64,000 bases of DNA from Bradyrhizobium sp. AZCC 2176 (GTDB lineage: Bacteria > Pseudomonadota > Alphaproteobacteria > Rhizobiales > Xanthobacteraceae). Location of the stretch: NCBI RefSeq assembly GCF_036924645.1, contig NZ_JAZHRX010000001.1:4987501-5051500 (forward strand). Direction: 5' to 3'. Each line of letters starts with the position of its first letter. Position 1 is the stretch's first letter. Position numbers and translations under genes: made by a program. The notes under the pieces were generated by a model that had not been told where the DNA came from, did not search any database, and worked only from the letters and a program-made list of their open reading frames with translations. Below, in pieces: positions 1 to 5,327 of this stretch.

Positions 1-1
1 G

Positions 2-118
2 CTGGTGCTTCTTACCGCGCTCATCTATGGCACCCAGAGCTATCATTATCGCAACAAGGCGGCGACGCGGGCAGGAGGTGAAATCGTTCGTGAACGGTAT
101 AGACAGAACCAGGGCTAA
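2..118 (+). CDS. C-terminal fragment of an unknown small membrane protein
   Basis: An open frame runs in from the left edge and ends with TAA at 116-118, giving 38 residues. It begins with a hydrophobic stretch (LVLLTALIYG) followed by a basic, Arg/Lys-rich tail, as expected for the last membrane segment and cytoplasmic tail of a small inner-membrane protein. The start lies outside the window, and I do not recognise the family. The frame could be chance, because only 39 codons are visible. Confidence 0.35.
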   Translation: MVLLTALIYGTQSYHYRNKAATRAGGEIVRERYRQNQG

Positions 119-315
119 GGCGCCGAAAAAATCCGATACCCTGTTCGACAATTAGCACCCGGTAGCTCCTTGAAGCGGGTGCATGAACAAATTCAATCCT
201 GAAACCGCAATCCGAAAACGGCAATGGCGACGTGAGCCGCGCGCGACGGAGTCTGCGGTCGGATCGCGCCGGGTCGATTTCAGCCCGCAGATTGTAGCTT
301 CGCGGCGCGCGCGTA

Positions 316-543
316 TCACGGCACGCTTTGGGAAGCCTTGGCGCCAAGCGCGGTCTTGCTGCCGGCGTCGCGACCGGGGACGCTGACATGAACCTCATGG
401 CCCTGACGGATCGCCAGCGACGCAGCCGCGACGGCCGCCTCGAAAGCCGCTTCCTTTGTGTCGTAATCGTGCTGCGCGGTGCCGTCGTGGAGGACCGTCC
501 AGCCGTCCGGCTTGGAAACGATCATGTATTCCGCCAATCCCAT
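316..543 (-). CDS. Small DUF2188-like protein
   Basis: This is a 75-residue protein with no signal peptide, so probably cytoplasmic. It has the general layout of DUF2188-type proteins: a short strand around W-T-V, a G-x-A-x-x-D-Y-D-T-K turn, an Ala-rich helix, then a G-x-E-V-x-V strand and a basic tail. The ATG at 543 is chosen because GGAGG lies 6 nt upstream, although the frame stays open further upstream. A perfect EcfG-type promoter ends about 28 nt upstream, so induction by general stress is likely. Function is unknown; the DUF2188 assignment is by eye. Confidence 0.7.
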   Translation of the reverse strand: MGLAEYMIVSKPDGWTVLHDGTAQHDYDTKEAAFEAAVAAASLAIRQGHEVHVSVPGRDAGSKTALGAKASQSVP

Positions 544-570
544 CGTTGCCTCCGTGCTGTCAGCAAGAGC

Positions 571-596
571 AACGTTGAAATATGTTTGCCGGTTCC
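571..596 (-). promoter_or_regulatory. Perfect EcfG (general stress sigma) promoter for the gene at 316-543
   Basis: Read on the minus strand, GGAAC (596-592) is followed by exactly 17 nt and CGTT (574-571). GGAAC-N16/17-CGTT is the established promoter consensus of the EcfG sigma factors that run the alphaproteobacterial general stress response. Spacing to the ATG at 543 fits a short leader. Confidence 0.72.
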
Positions 597-670
597 GATG
601 GGTGCACCAGGGTAAGGCGGCGGGCGCTCGCATGCGGCTACGCGCCGCCGTGCTGCAACGACCTGTTCGA

Positions 671-865
671 TCAGGTTTTCGGTGGACGTCCGCGTTTGGC
701 GAATAGCAATCCCCGCATATTAGCAGCGTTCTGAAGGATACCTGCGCGCTTTAGCGCCTCGCTTCGCGCAGGACCGTGGGGCATCGCTCGTGCTTGCTCA
801 AGCGCTACGAGCGCTTCCATATGCAAGTCCTGCTGGGGACGTTCCTCGAATCTCTTCTTGTCCAT
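671..865 (-). CDS. Small conserved hypothetical protein, basic C-terminus
   Basis: A 64-residue protein whose middle is an amphipathic helix rich in Ala, Leu and Glu (ALVALEQARAM). A G-P-A-R-S-E-A-L-K-R turn-helix follows, and the protein ends in a strongly basic K-R-G-R-P-P-K-T tail. From memory this pattern is common among short bradyrhizobial hypothetical proteins, which supports a real gene. No catalytic motif, signal peptide or membrane segment is present. The tail could bind nucleic acid, but that is only inference from charge. Confidence 0.7.
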   Translation of the reverse strand: MDKKRFEERPQQDLHMEALVALEQARAMPHGPARSEALKRAGILQNAANMRGLLFAKRGRPPKT

Positions 866-904
866 TAAAAAAGACTAGGAGGGAACATCATACTCTGTCT
901 GTTC

Positions 905-923
905 GGTTCCAGACGTTGGAACC
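905..923. repeat. Short inverted repeat in the divergent intergenic region 866-988
   Basis: GGTTCCA (905-911) and TGGAACC (917-923) form a 7-bp stem with a 5-nt loop. It sits between the divergent small genes at 671-865 and 989-1147. Each arm contains a GGAAC or its complement, so the two arms could also be opposed sigma-factor half-sites. No good -10 was found for either. Confidence 0.35.
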
Positions 924-943
924 CTGAGTTCACAGATTCATCA

Positions 944-968
944 GGAACCAAATTACATGCTGTTCGCT
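944..968 (+). promoter_or_regulatory. Near-consensus EcfG-type promoter
   Basis: GGAAC (944-948), 16 nt, then CGCT (965-968), which is one mismatch from the EcfG consensus -10 CGTT. It lies 20 nt before the ATG at 989 and points the right way. It is weaker than the copies at 571, 1390 and 2823. Confidence 0.4.
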
Positions 969-988
969 TCCAGTTCTGGAGGTGTCCA

Positions 989-1147
989 ATGAGCAAAGAG
1001 AAGCCCACCGACGACCCGCGTGACCGGACGGACTGGGGATCGCACAAGCAGACCGACAAGCCGTGGAAGGGAAATCCGGAGAAGGAGCAACGGCCGGGCC
1101 CGTCAAAGCCCGATCTGGAAAAATGGCATGAGGCCAATACGCATTAG
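989..1147 (+). CDS. 52-residue highly charged hydrophilic protein
   Basis: A short gene of 52 residues, very rich in Lys, Asp, Pro and Glu, beginning MSKEKPTDDPRD and containing D-W-G-S-H-K-Q-T-D-K-P-W. GGAGGTG lies 6 nt before the ATG, a strong ribosome binding site. There is no signal or membrane segment, and the protein is probably unstructured and cytoplasmic. It resembles short bradyrhizobial hypothetical proteins I remember. The position among stress-promoter genes suggests a stress-related role, but no function can be assigned. Confidence 0.65.
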   Translation: MSKEKPTDDPRDRTDWGSHKQTDKPWKGNPEKEQRPGPSKPDLEKWHEANTH

Positions 1148-1179
1148 CCGCCGCGGCGCGATGGATGGAGATATCGCGG

Positions 1180-1350
1180 ATGCTTGAAGAGAAACTGAAG
1201 GAAGCGATTGTCGCCGAGCTGAAGAGGCAGGCGGCGAATGATCCGCATTCGCTTAGTATCGACGACTCCGAAGATCTCATCGTGAAGGGCAAGATCGATT
1301 TGGACGATCTGGCGATGGTAATTGCGGGCGCCGTTGCAGGCGGGCCGTGA
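1180..1350 (+). CDS. 56-residue conserved hypothetical protein
   Basis: The protein is predicted to be helical: an acidic/basic amphipathic first helix (LEEKLKEAIVAELKRQ), an I-D-D-S-E-D-L-I-V-K-G-K-I-D-L-D-D-L segment, and a small hydrophobic Ala/Gly-rich end. The ATG at 1180 is preferred because GGAG at 1167-1170 then lies 9 nt upstream; an in-frame ATG at 1165 is the alternative. Function is unknown. It reads like a small interaction or regulatory protein. Confidence 0.6.
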   Translation: MLEEKLKEAIVAELKRQAANDPHSLSIDDSEDLIVKGKIDLDDLAMVIAGAVAGGP

Positions 1351-1389
1351 GGCCCCGGCGAGGTCGCCCTTTGCCGGCAGGCCAACTCA

Positions 1390-1414
1390 GGAACAGAGAT
1401 TGCCGCCGGACGTT
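1390..1414 (+). promoter_or_regulatory. Perfect EcfG promoter for the gene at 1440
   Basis: GGAAC (1390-1394), exactly 16 nt, CGTT (1411-1414). This matches the general stress sigma consensus. It lies in the 89-bp gap before the ATG at 1440, giving a leader of roughly 20 nt. Confidence 0.72.
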
Positions 1415-1439
1415 CTCCCAAAAATGGTTGGACGTAGAC

Positions 1440-1676
1440 ATGACGGAACCGCTTCCCCTGCTGATAGAGAGTTCGATTGAAATCGCCTGGGACTATCTCG
1501 CGCGCACGGGGGAATTGGGCGATGCGATGGTGGCCGGCCGCTTTCTCAGCGACACGATAGAGTTGATGGTGCGCCGCGGCGAGCGGCGGCGGTTGATGCT
1601 GGCTAACAAGGCAATCGCGGCCTATCAGCAATTCAGGCGGCAGCAGTCACAACATCCAGTACTCGCCTCGGCATGA
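1440..1676 (+). CDS. Small conserved hypothetical protein, 78 residues
   Basis: A helical cytoplasmic protein with the segment I-E-I-A-W-D-Y-L-x-x-T-G-E-L-G-D, then F-L-x-D-T-I-E-L-M-x-x-R-G-E-x-R-R-L-L and a final K-A-I-A-A-Y-Q-Q-F-R helix. The ATG at 1440 is chosen over the far upstream start because a perfect EcfG promoter ends 25 nt before it and family members as I recall them begin there. The ribosome binding site is poor. Function is unknown; control by the general stress response is the main clue. Confidence 0.68.
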   Translation: MTEPLPLLIESSIEIAWDYLARTGELGDAMVAGRFLSDTIELMVRRGERRRLMLANKAIAAYQQFRRQQSQHPVLASA

Positions 1677-1698
1677 TGGCCGTTCATTTGCTTGCGCG

Positions 1699-1723
1699 GG
1701 AACTCTTTGCGCGAGCGCCGGTT
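1699..1723 (+). promoter_or_regulatory. EcfG-type promoter for the gene at 1755
   Basis: GGAAC (1699-1703), 16 nt, GGTT (1720-1723). It has one mismatch, in the less conserved first base of the -10, and lies 31 nt upstream of the ATG at 1755. Confidence 0.5.
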
Positions 1724-1754
1724 GAAGAATCGCTTCAATCAAAGGAGTTCCCCC

Positions 1755-2030
1755 ATGAAGAAAACTATCCTGGCTTGTGCATGTGCTCTGTTGCTGTCGA
1801 CCGGGAGCGTGCTCGCACAAGCTCAGCCGGCCCCGGGTGCGTCAAGCGAACAAAAGGTCGGCCAAAGCCAAGGCGCGACCAAGAGCACGACCAAGCACAC
1901 GAACATGAAAAAGGGAACGACGACGGGGGCGGCTACAGGCAAAACGAAGTCCAGTAGCAGTCCTTCCAGCATGGGCAATGTCGGACCCGGCACCAACAAC
2001 AATGCCGGCCCGCAACCGGGCGGTCGTTAA
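1755..2030 (+). CDS. Secreted low-complexity Ser/Thr/Gly-rich protein
   Basis: A 91-residue protein with a clear signal peptide (K-K at the N-terminus, hydrophobic core LACACALLLS, cleavage near VLA-QA). The mature part is low complexity, rich in Ser, Thr, Gly, Lys and Gln, and ends PGTNNNAGPQPGGR. AAAGGAG lies just upstream of the ATG. It is probably a periplasmic or extracellular unstructured protein. It has the same design as the secreted 109-residue protein at 37256-37585. Function is unknown. Confidence 0.68.
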   Translation: MKKTILACACALLLSTGSVLAQAQPAPGASSEQKVGQSQGATKSTTKHTNMKKGTTTGAATGKTKSSSSPSSMGNVGPGTNNNAGPQPGGR

Positions 2031-2129
2031 GTGCTCGGCGAATGCCGCTTGCTTGCAGGAGCAGCGGCATTCGTCTGTTACGCGCACGACGACACGGCGA
2101 TGCCGTCTCGGTGTGAGGCGCCCGCCTGT

Positions 2130-2300
2130 CAGCTTCGACGCGAGATTTACGATAACGGCAACTCGGCCGTCATCCTTCCCTATGATCTCGAACGCAAGAC
2201 CGTGCTGCTCACCAGGCAATTGCGCTTGCCGATATTTTTGGATGGCACCGAGCGAACCGTGGAGGCGTTGGCGGCGGGGAAGACGGTCGGAAAGCATTAG
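2130..2300 (+). pseudogene. Remnant of a NudK-like Nudix hydrolase
   Basis: About 37 residues starting QLRREIYDNGNSAVILPYDL, followed by a V-L-L-T-R-Q-L-R-L-P-x-F-L-D-G stretch, closely follow the first strands of GDP-mannose pyrophosphatase/ADP-ribose pyrophosphatase Nudix enzymes. The frame then degenerates and stops at 2300. The Nudix box itself (GX5EX7REUXEEXGU) is absent, and no proper N-terminus is visible upstream. It is read as a decayed fragment; activity is not expected. A functional short protein is unlikely. Confidence 0.55.
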
Positions 2301-2346
2301 AAGGCGCCGCGGCCTTGTTGGCAGCCCGCCTGACACGAAGCGCGCG

Positions 2347-2372
2347 GGAACGCCGGCAGAGCGGCGCCCGTG
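2347..2372 (+). promoter_or_regulatory. EcfG-type promoter for the gene at 2402
   Basis: GGAAC (2347-2351), 17 nt, CGTG (2369-2372), one mismatch in the last base of the -10. It is oriented toward the ATG 30 nt downstream. Confidence 0.42.
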
Positions 2373-2401
2373 CGAACTGTTGAATATTGAGGATCAGCAA
2401 G

Positions 2402-2611
2402 ATGGCGAAGAAAGTAAAGAAGCGCAAATATTCAAAGGGTGCGGCGAAGAAGGTCGGCCGCGCCATGAAGAAGCGCAAGTCAGGCACGCTGAAAAGCGGT
2501 CGATCCGGCAAGGAGGTCAAGAGCAGAAAGCAGGCGATCGCGATCGGCCTGTCCGAAGCCCGGAAGAGGGGCGCCAAGGTGCCAAAGAAGCATTCGAGGA
2601 AGAAGTCCTGA
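2402..2611 (+). CDS. Small very basic protein of the DUF6496 type
   Basis: A 69-residue protein dominated by Lys and Arg (MAKKVKKRKYSKGAAKKV at the start, RKRGAKVPKKHSRKKS at the end). In the middle is the segment G-R-S-G-K-E-V-K-S-R-K-Q-A-I-A-I-G-L-S-E-A-R. The 'KQAIAIGLSEAR+KG' signature is that of small proteins grouped as DUF6496. Charge suggests nucleic acid binding or compaction, which is inference. The ATG at 2402 is preferred over the upstream in-frame start at 2387. A possible EcfG promoter precedes it. Confidence 0.75.
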   Translation: MAKKVKKRKYSKGAAKKVGRAMKKRKSGTLKSGRSGKEVKSRKQAIAIGLSEARKRGAKVPKKHSRKKS

Positions 2612-2616
2612 AGAGC

Positions 2617-2772
2617 TCAGTCCGAGCGGGCTAGATCGGCGCCTGGATAGGCCACCATCCAGTCGTCAAGTAATTCATCCCCGAAATCATCGAGCGCGCG
2701 GTATCGATAGCGCTCGGAATTTCGGGACGGGGAGATTTTGCGGCTTCGAGGGAACGTGCGTTTGGGTGCCAT
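2617..2772 (-). CDS. Unrecognised 51-residue protein with its own stress promoter
   Basis: An ORF of 51 residues starting MAPKRTFPRSRK. The first half is basic. The second is acidic and Tyr/Trp-containing (RYRYRALDDFGDELLDDWMV), which looks like a designed amphipathic helix rather than random translation. An in-frame stop lies 9 nt upstream of the ATG, so the start is fixed. No clear Shine-Dalgarno is seen. A perfect EcfG promoter lies about 50 nt upstream on the same strand. It converges with the gene at 2402, leaving 5 nt between stops. Function is unknown. Confidence 0.45.
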   Translation of the reverse strand: MAPKRTFPRSRKISPSRNSERYRYRALDDFGDELLDDWMVAYPGADLARSD

Positions 2773-2822
2773 CGGTCTTCACCGCTCCGTCGGCGTACCC
2801 CTGTCCGCATGATGAGCATTAG

Positions 2823-2848
2823 AACGGCGAGCGGCTGAACGAGGTTCC
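2823..2848 (-). promoter_or_regulatory. Perfect EcfG promoter facing the 51-residue ORF
   Basis: On the minus strand, GGAAC (2848-2844), exactly 17 nt, CGTT (2826-2823). The only gene downstream on this strand before 2611 is the ORF at 2617-2772. Confidence 0.65.
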
Positions 2849-2882
2849 TGTGACCTCATGAAAAAAGCGAAGGAAGGTACCG

Positions 2883-3647
2883 CTAGGCCAGCGGCGGCTG
2901 ACCGTTGGAGGCCGAGACACCGCCATCCACGGCCAAGTTTGCGCCGGTGACGAAGCTTGCGTCTTCGCTGGCGAGAAATGCAATGACGGCGGCGACTTCA
3001 TGCGGCTCGCAAACCCGCCCGAGCGGAATACGCTCCCGGAACTTCGCGAGCAGTTCCTCGTCCTGCATCATATCGGCCGTCATGCCGGTCCGGGTCAGGC
3101 TGGGACAGACCGAATTTACCCGAACGCCCTTCTTCCCTAAATCCAGCGCCAGCGACCGCGTCAGGTTGACGACGGCGCCCTTGGCGGCGTTGTAGGGACT
3201 GGTTGCCCAGTCGCCGCCGGTGCCGGATACCGAGGCCGTATTGACGATCGAGCCTGCCGTCTTCTCAAGGTGGAGGAGGGCCGCGCGGCAACCGAAGAAG
3301 ACGCCGTCGAGATCGGTCGCCATCACCTTGCGCCACTGCTCGTTGGTGATTTCAGCCGGGTCGCCTCCCTCATAGACGCCGGCATTATTGACCAGGACGT
3401 CCAGCCGCCCAAAGCGCTTCACCACAGTCGTCACCATGGCGTCGACGGCTTCGCTGTCCGAGACGTCGGCGAGGTGAGACAGGGTGAACTGTGCCGGCAG
3501 ATCCTTCGCGACGGTGGCCAGCGGCATTTCGTTGCGATCCACCAGCGCGACGCATGCGCCTTCGGACGAAAAACGCCGCGCGGTGGCTTCGCCAATGCCG
3601 GAGGCCGCCCCGGTCACGATGACGACCTTGCCCTCAAAGCGCTTCAT
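2883..3647 (-). CDS. SDR-family NAD(P)-dependent oxidoreductase
   Basis: A 254-residue classical short-chain dehydrogenase. The TGAASGIG nucleotide-binding motif is near residue 12, NNAG near residue 88, a serine in the V-N-T-A-S-V-S-G strand, and the Y-x-x-x-K catalytic pair in S-P-Y-N-A-A-K-G. The C-terminal A-S-F-V-T-G-A-N-L-A-V-D-G-G motif is also intact. The Asp after the second strand (V-A-L-V-D-R-N) favours NAD(H). It is cytoplasmic and the substrate is unknown. It starts 34 nt after the CBS gene and is probably co-transcribed with it from the stress-type promoter at 4154-4178. Confidence 0.88.
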   Translation of the reverse strand: MKRFEGKVVIVTGAASGIGEATARRFSSEGACVALVDRNEMPLATVAKDLPAQFTLSHLADVSDSEAVDAMVTTVVKRFGRLDVLVNNAGVYEGGDPAEITNEQWRKVMATDLDGVFFGCRAALLHLEKTAGSIVNTASVSGTGGDWATSPYNAAKGAVVNLTRSLALDLGKKGVRVNSVCPSLTRTGMTADMMQDEELLAKFRERIPLGRVCEPHEVAAVIAFLASEDASFVTGANLAVDGGVSASNGQPPLA

Positions 3648-3681
3648 GCTCGCTCATTTCACAACAGGGGCATTGCACAGA

Positions 3682-4113
3682 TCAAACCTGTGCGTGCTGC
3701 CCGCCGGGCCGCGAAATTGCGCTTAACGCCGCGCCCGTGCCGTTGCCGCCCTGCACCAGCGCGATGTCGCCCAGCGCAATGATGCCGACGAGCTGCTTGT
3801 TGCGATTGAGCACCGGGAGGCGGCGGACCTGGATGTCGCCCATGTTCGCGCTCACCTCGTCAAGATCCTGATCTTCGTAGCAATACTTGACGTCGGCCGT
3901 CATCACGTCGCCGACCCGTCCCTCTGGGCCTCGGCCCATGCCGATCCCGCGGATCGCGATATCGCGGTCGGAGATCATGCCGACCAGGCGGTCATTGTCG
4001 GTCACCGGCAGCAACCCGACCCCAAGCGCTGCCATCGCCTGCGCGGCGTCCTTTAACGTGTCATCGGGAGTGCAGAGCTGCACCTCAGGTGTCATCGCAT
4101 CGGAAACTTTCAT
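3682..4113 (-). CDS. Two-CBS-domain protein
   Basis: A 143-residue protein made of two CBS motifs (about residues 1-60 and 67-125), each with the usual M-T-x-x-V start and G-x-I-x-x-x-D-I end: LVGMISDRDIAIRG and LVGIIALGDIALV. Free-standing CBS pairs bind adenine nucleotides such as AMP, ATP or SAM and act as energy or redox sensors; the ligand and partner here are unknown. GGAGAGGCTCCT lies before the ATG. It leads the likely operon with the SDR gene and has an EcfG-like promoter, so stress control is likely. Confidence 0.88.
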   Translation of the reverse strand: MKVSDAMTPEVQLCTPDDTLKDAAQAMAALGVGLLPVTDNDRLVGMISDRDIAIRGIGMGRGPEGRVGDVMTADVKYCYEDQDLDEVSANMGDIQVRRLPVLNRNKQLVGIIALGDIALVQGGNGTGAALSAISRPGGQHAQV

Positions 4114-4153
4114 AGGAGCCTCTCCTCTTGCTTTGTCCGTTGCTTCACCCGCT

Positions 4154-4178
4154 AACAGGCACCGCCGCGCGCCGTTCC
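4154..4178 (-). promoter_or_regulatory. EcfG-type promoter for the CBS-SDR operon
   Basis: On the minus strand GGAAC (4178-4174), 16 nt, TGTT (4157-4154). The only mismatch is the first -10 base. It lies about 40 nt upstream of the ATG at 4113. Confidence 0.52.
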
Positions 4179-4210
4179 CGAAAGGAAAATGAAATATTCC
4201 CGACGCGGGC

Positions 4211-4242
4211 GGAGAGACTTCGGACTGAGCCGAAGTCTCTCC
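4211..4242 (-). terminator. Strong hairpin after the gene at 4283-4606
   Basis: A perfect 13-bp inverted repeat: GGAGAGACTTCGG (4211-4223) and CCGAAGTCTCTCC (4230-4242), with a 6-nt loop. It lies between two minus-strand genes, downstream of the stop of 4283-4606, and a T-rich stretch follows further on (minus strand, about 4200-4185). It is a plausible terminator, although the T-run is not immediately adjacent. Confidence 0.55.
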
Positions 4243-4276
4243 TGTGGAAGTCTTCCCTGTGGAAGTCTTTCCTGTG
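4232..4276. repeat. Three tandem 15-bp repeats built on one hairpin arm
   Basis: Units GAAGTCTCTCCTGTG (4232-4246), GAAGTCTTCCCTGTG (4247-4261) and GAAGTCTTTCCTGTG (4262-4276) are head to tail with one or two differences. The first unit overlaps the right arm of the 4211-4242 hairpin. The pattern fits slippage duplication of the terminator arm. Confidence 0.75.
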
Positions 4277-4282
4277 ATTGTC

Positions 4283-4606
4283 CTACCAACGATCGTTGTC
4301 GACGCCGACGCCCACGCTTACGCCGGGTGCGCGGATGCCGACGCCGGCTCGCGGCTCATCCCAGTCGCGGTAGCGTCGATGCTCGATGTATCGCTCGCGT
4401 GGCGCATAGTTGTATGAGTCGCGCACGATCACGCGGCTGCCGCCGCGGGTGCGATAGCAGCGTCCGTTGTCGTCACAGACCATGCGAACCTGCTGTATCA
4501 GGTCGGAGTTGGTATATTCGCTGTTGGTGTAGACGTCAGACGCATTTGCGCTGCCGGTCAGGAGTGCGCCCGCGCCGGCCAGCAGGCCGATGGCGATCTT
4601 TTTCAT
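4283..4606 (-). CDS. Small secreted protein, unknown function
   Basis: A 107-residue protein with a signal peptide (KKIAIGLLAGAGALLTG, cleavage near ANA-SD). The mature part is rich in Tyr, Arg and Asp. It contains two cysteines in V-C-D-D-N-G-R-C-Y-R, likely a disulfide, then an R-x-Y-R-D-W-D segment and a Gly/Val-rich C-terminus (GVSVGVGVDNDRW). The start is placed at the signal peptide with GGAGGAACTT upstream; the long upstream frame is rejected. It is probably periplasmic. A weak EcfG-like promoter lies at 4643-4667. Confidence 0.72.
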   Translation of the reverse strand: MKKIAIGLLAGAGALLTGSANASDVYTNSEYTNSDLIQQVRMVCDDNGRCYRTRGGSRVIVRDSYNYAPRERYIEHRRYRDWDEPRAGVGIRAPGVSVGVGVDNDRW

Positions 4607-4642
4607 AAGTTCCTCCGCATTTCGGATACTGCCCTCGGGCTC

Positions 4643-4667
4643 AAAGCATCGCGCTGGCTTTGGTTCC
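4643..4667 (-). promoter_or_regulatory. Weak EcfG-like promoter
   Basis: GGAAC (4667-4663 on the minus strand), 16 nt, CTTT (4646-4643). It mismatches in a conserved -10 position, so it is reported with low confidence. It is correctly oriented for the gene at 4283-4606. Confidence 0.3.
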
Positions 4668-4812
4668 GGCGCGGGAAGGCGATGAGGCCGGAGTTCCATC
4701 CGTGCGCGGGAGAAGGCGGTTGAGGTGCCGATCGCGGTGCGACCAGCCGTCATCGTCGCAGAGGCAACCACGCCGCTATTCATGCGTTGGCCCGCATGGA
4801 GGCATCAAAATA

Positions 4813-5268
4813 ATGACTAATGGACCGACCCCCGTCATCTCCCACAATGCACTCGTTCTGATCGGCGATGGCCAGAAGGCGCTCTTTCTGCGCAACAAGG
4901 GCACCGCGCGGCAAGTCAAGCTCGAAGTCGAGCATATTCTGGAGCAGGATAATCCGGCAACACGCGAGCAGGGCACCGATCGTCCGGGACGCTCGGTTTC
5001 AAGCATCGGTACGGCGCGAAGCGCGGTAGAGGAGGCCGACTGGCACCACATCGCAAAGGAGCGGTTCGCCGGAGAGATCGCAGAGGCGCTCTACCGTCAT
5101 GCCCACGACAATCGTTTCGACAAGCTCGTCGTCATCGCGCCGGCGAAGATTCTCGGTAATCTGCGCAAGGCATTTCGTGCCGAGGTTGCGGACCGGATCG
5201 TGGGCGAGATTCCGAAGGAATTGACATCGCATCCGATACCGCAGATCGAAAGGCTGATAGCCGCCTAG
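4813..5268 (+). CDS. Host attachment family protein (AtsA-like)
   Basis: A 151-residue cytoplasmic protein. It has the layout of the family first described as required for Agrobacterium host attachment: an N-terminal A-L-V-L-I-G-D-G-x-x-A-L-F-L-R-N-K-G strand-turn, a disordered middle with D-R-P-G-R, and the C-terminal R-F-D-K-L-V-V-I-A-P-A-K-I-L-G-N-L-R-K block followed by E-I-P-K-E-L-T. The true biochemical role of this family is unsettled; the fold resembles eRF1-type domains. GGAGG is 10 nt upstream of the ATG. Confidence 0.85.
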   Translation: MTNGPTPVISHNALVLIGDGQKALFLRNKGTARQVKLEVEHILEQDNPATREQGTDRPGRSVSSIGTARSAVEEADWHHIAKERFAGEIAEALYRHAHDNRFDKLVVIAPAKILGNLRKAFRAEVADRIVGEIPKELTSHPIPQIERLIAA

Positions 5269-5285
5269 CTATGCATCGGCTGAAC

Positions 5286-5321
5286 CACGGCGCCTGCAGC
5301 CTCACGACGGTGGGCGCCGTG
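5286..5321. terminator. Candidate bidirectional terminator between convergent genes
   Basis: CACGGCGCC (5286-5294) and GGCGCCGTG (5313-5321) form a perfect 9-bp stem with an 18-nt loop, between the host-attachment-type gene and the UxaA-type gene that converge here. There is no long T-tract, so efficiency is uncertain. Confidence 0.45.
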
Positions 5322-5327
5322 CTGTTG

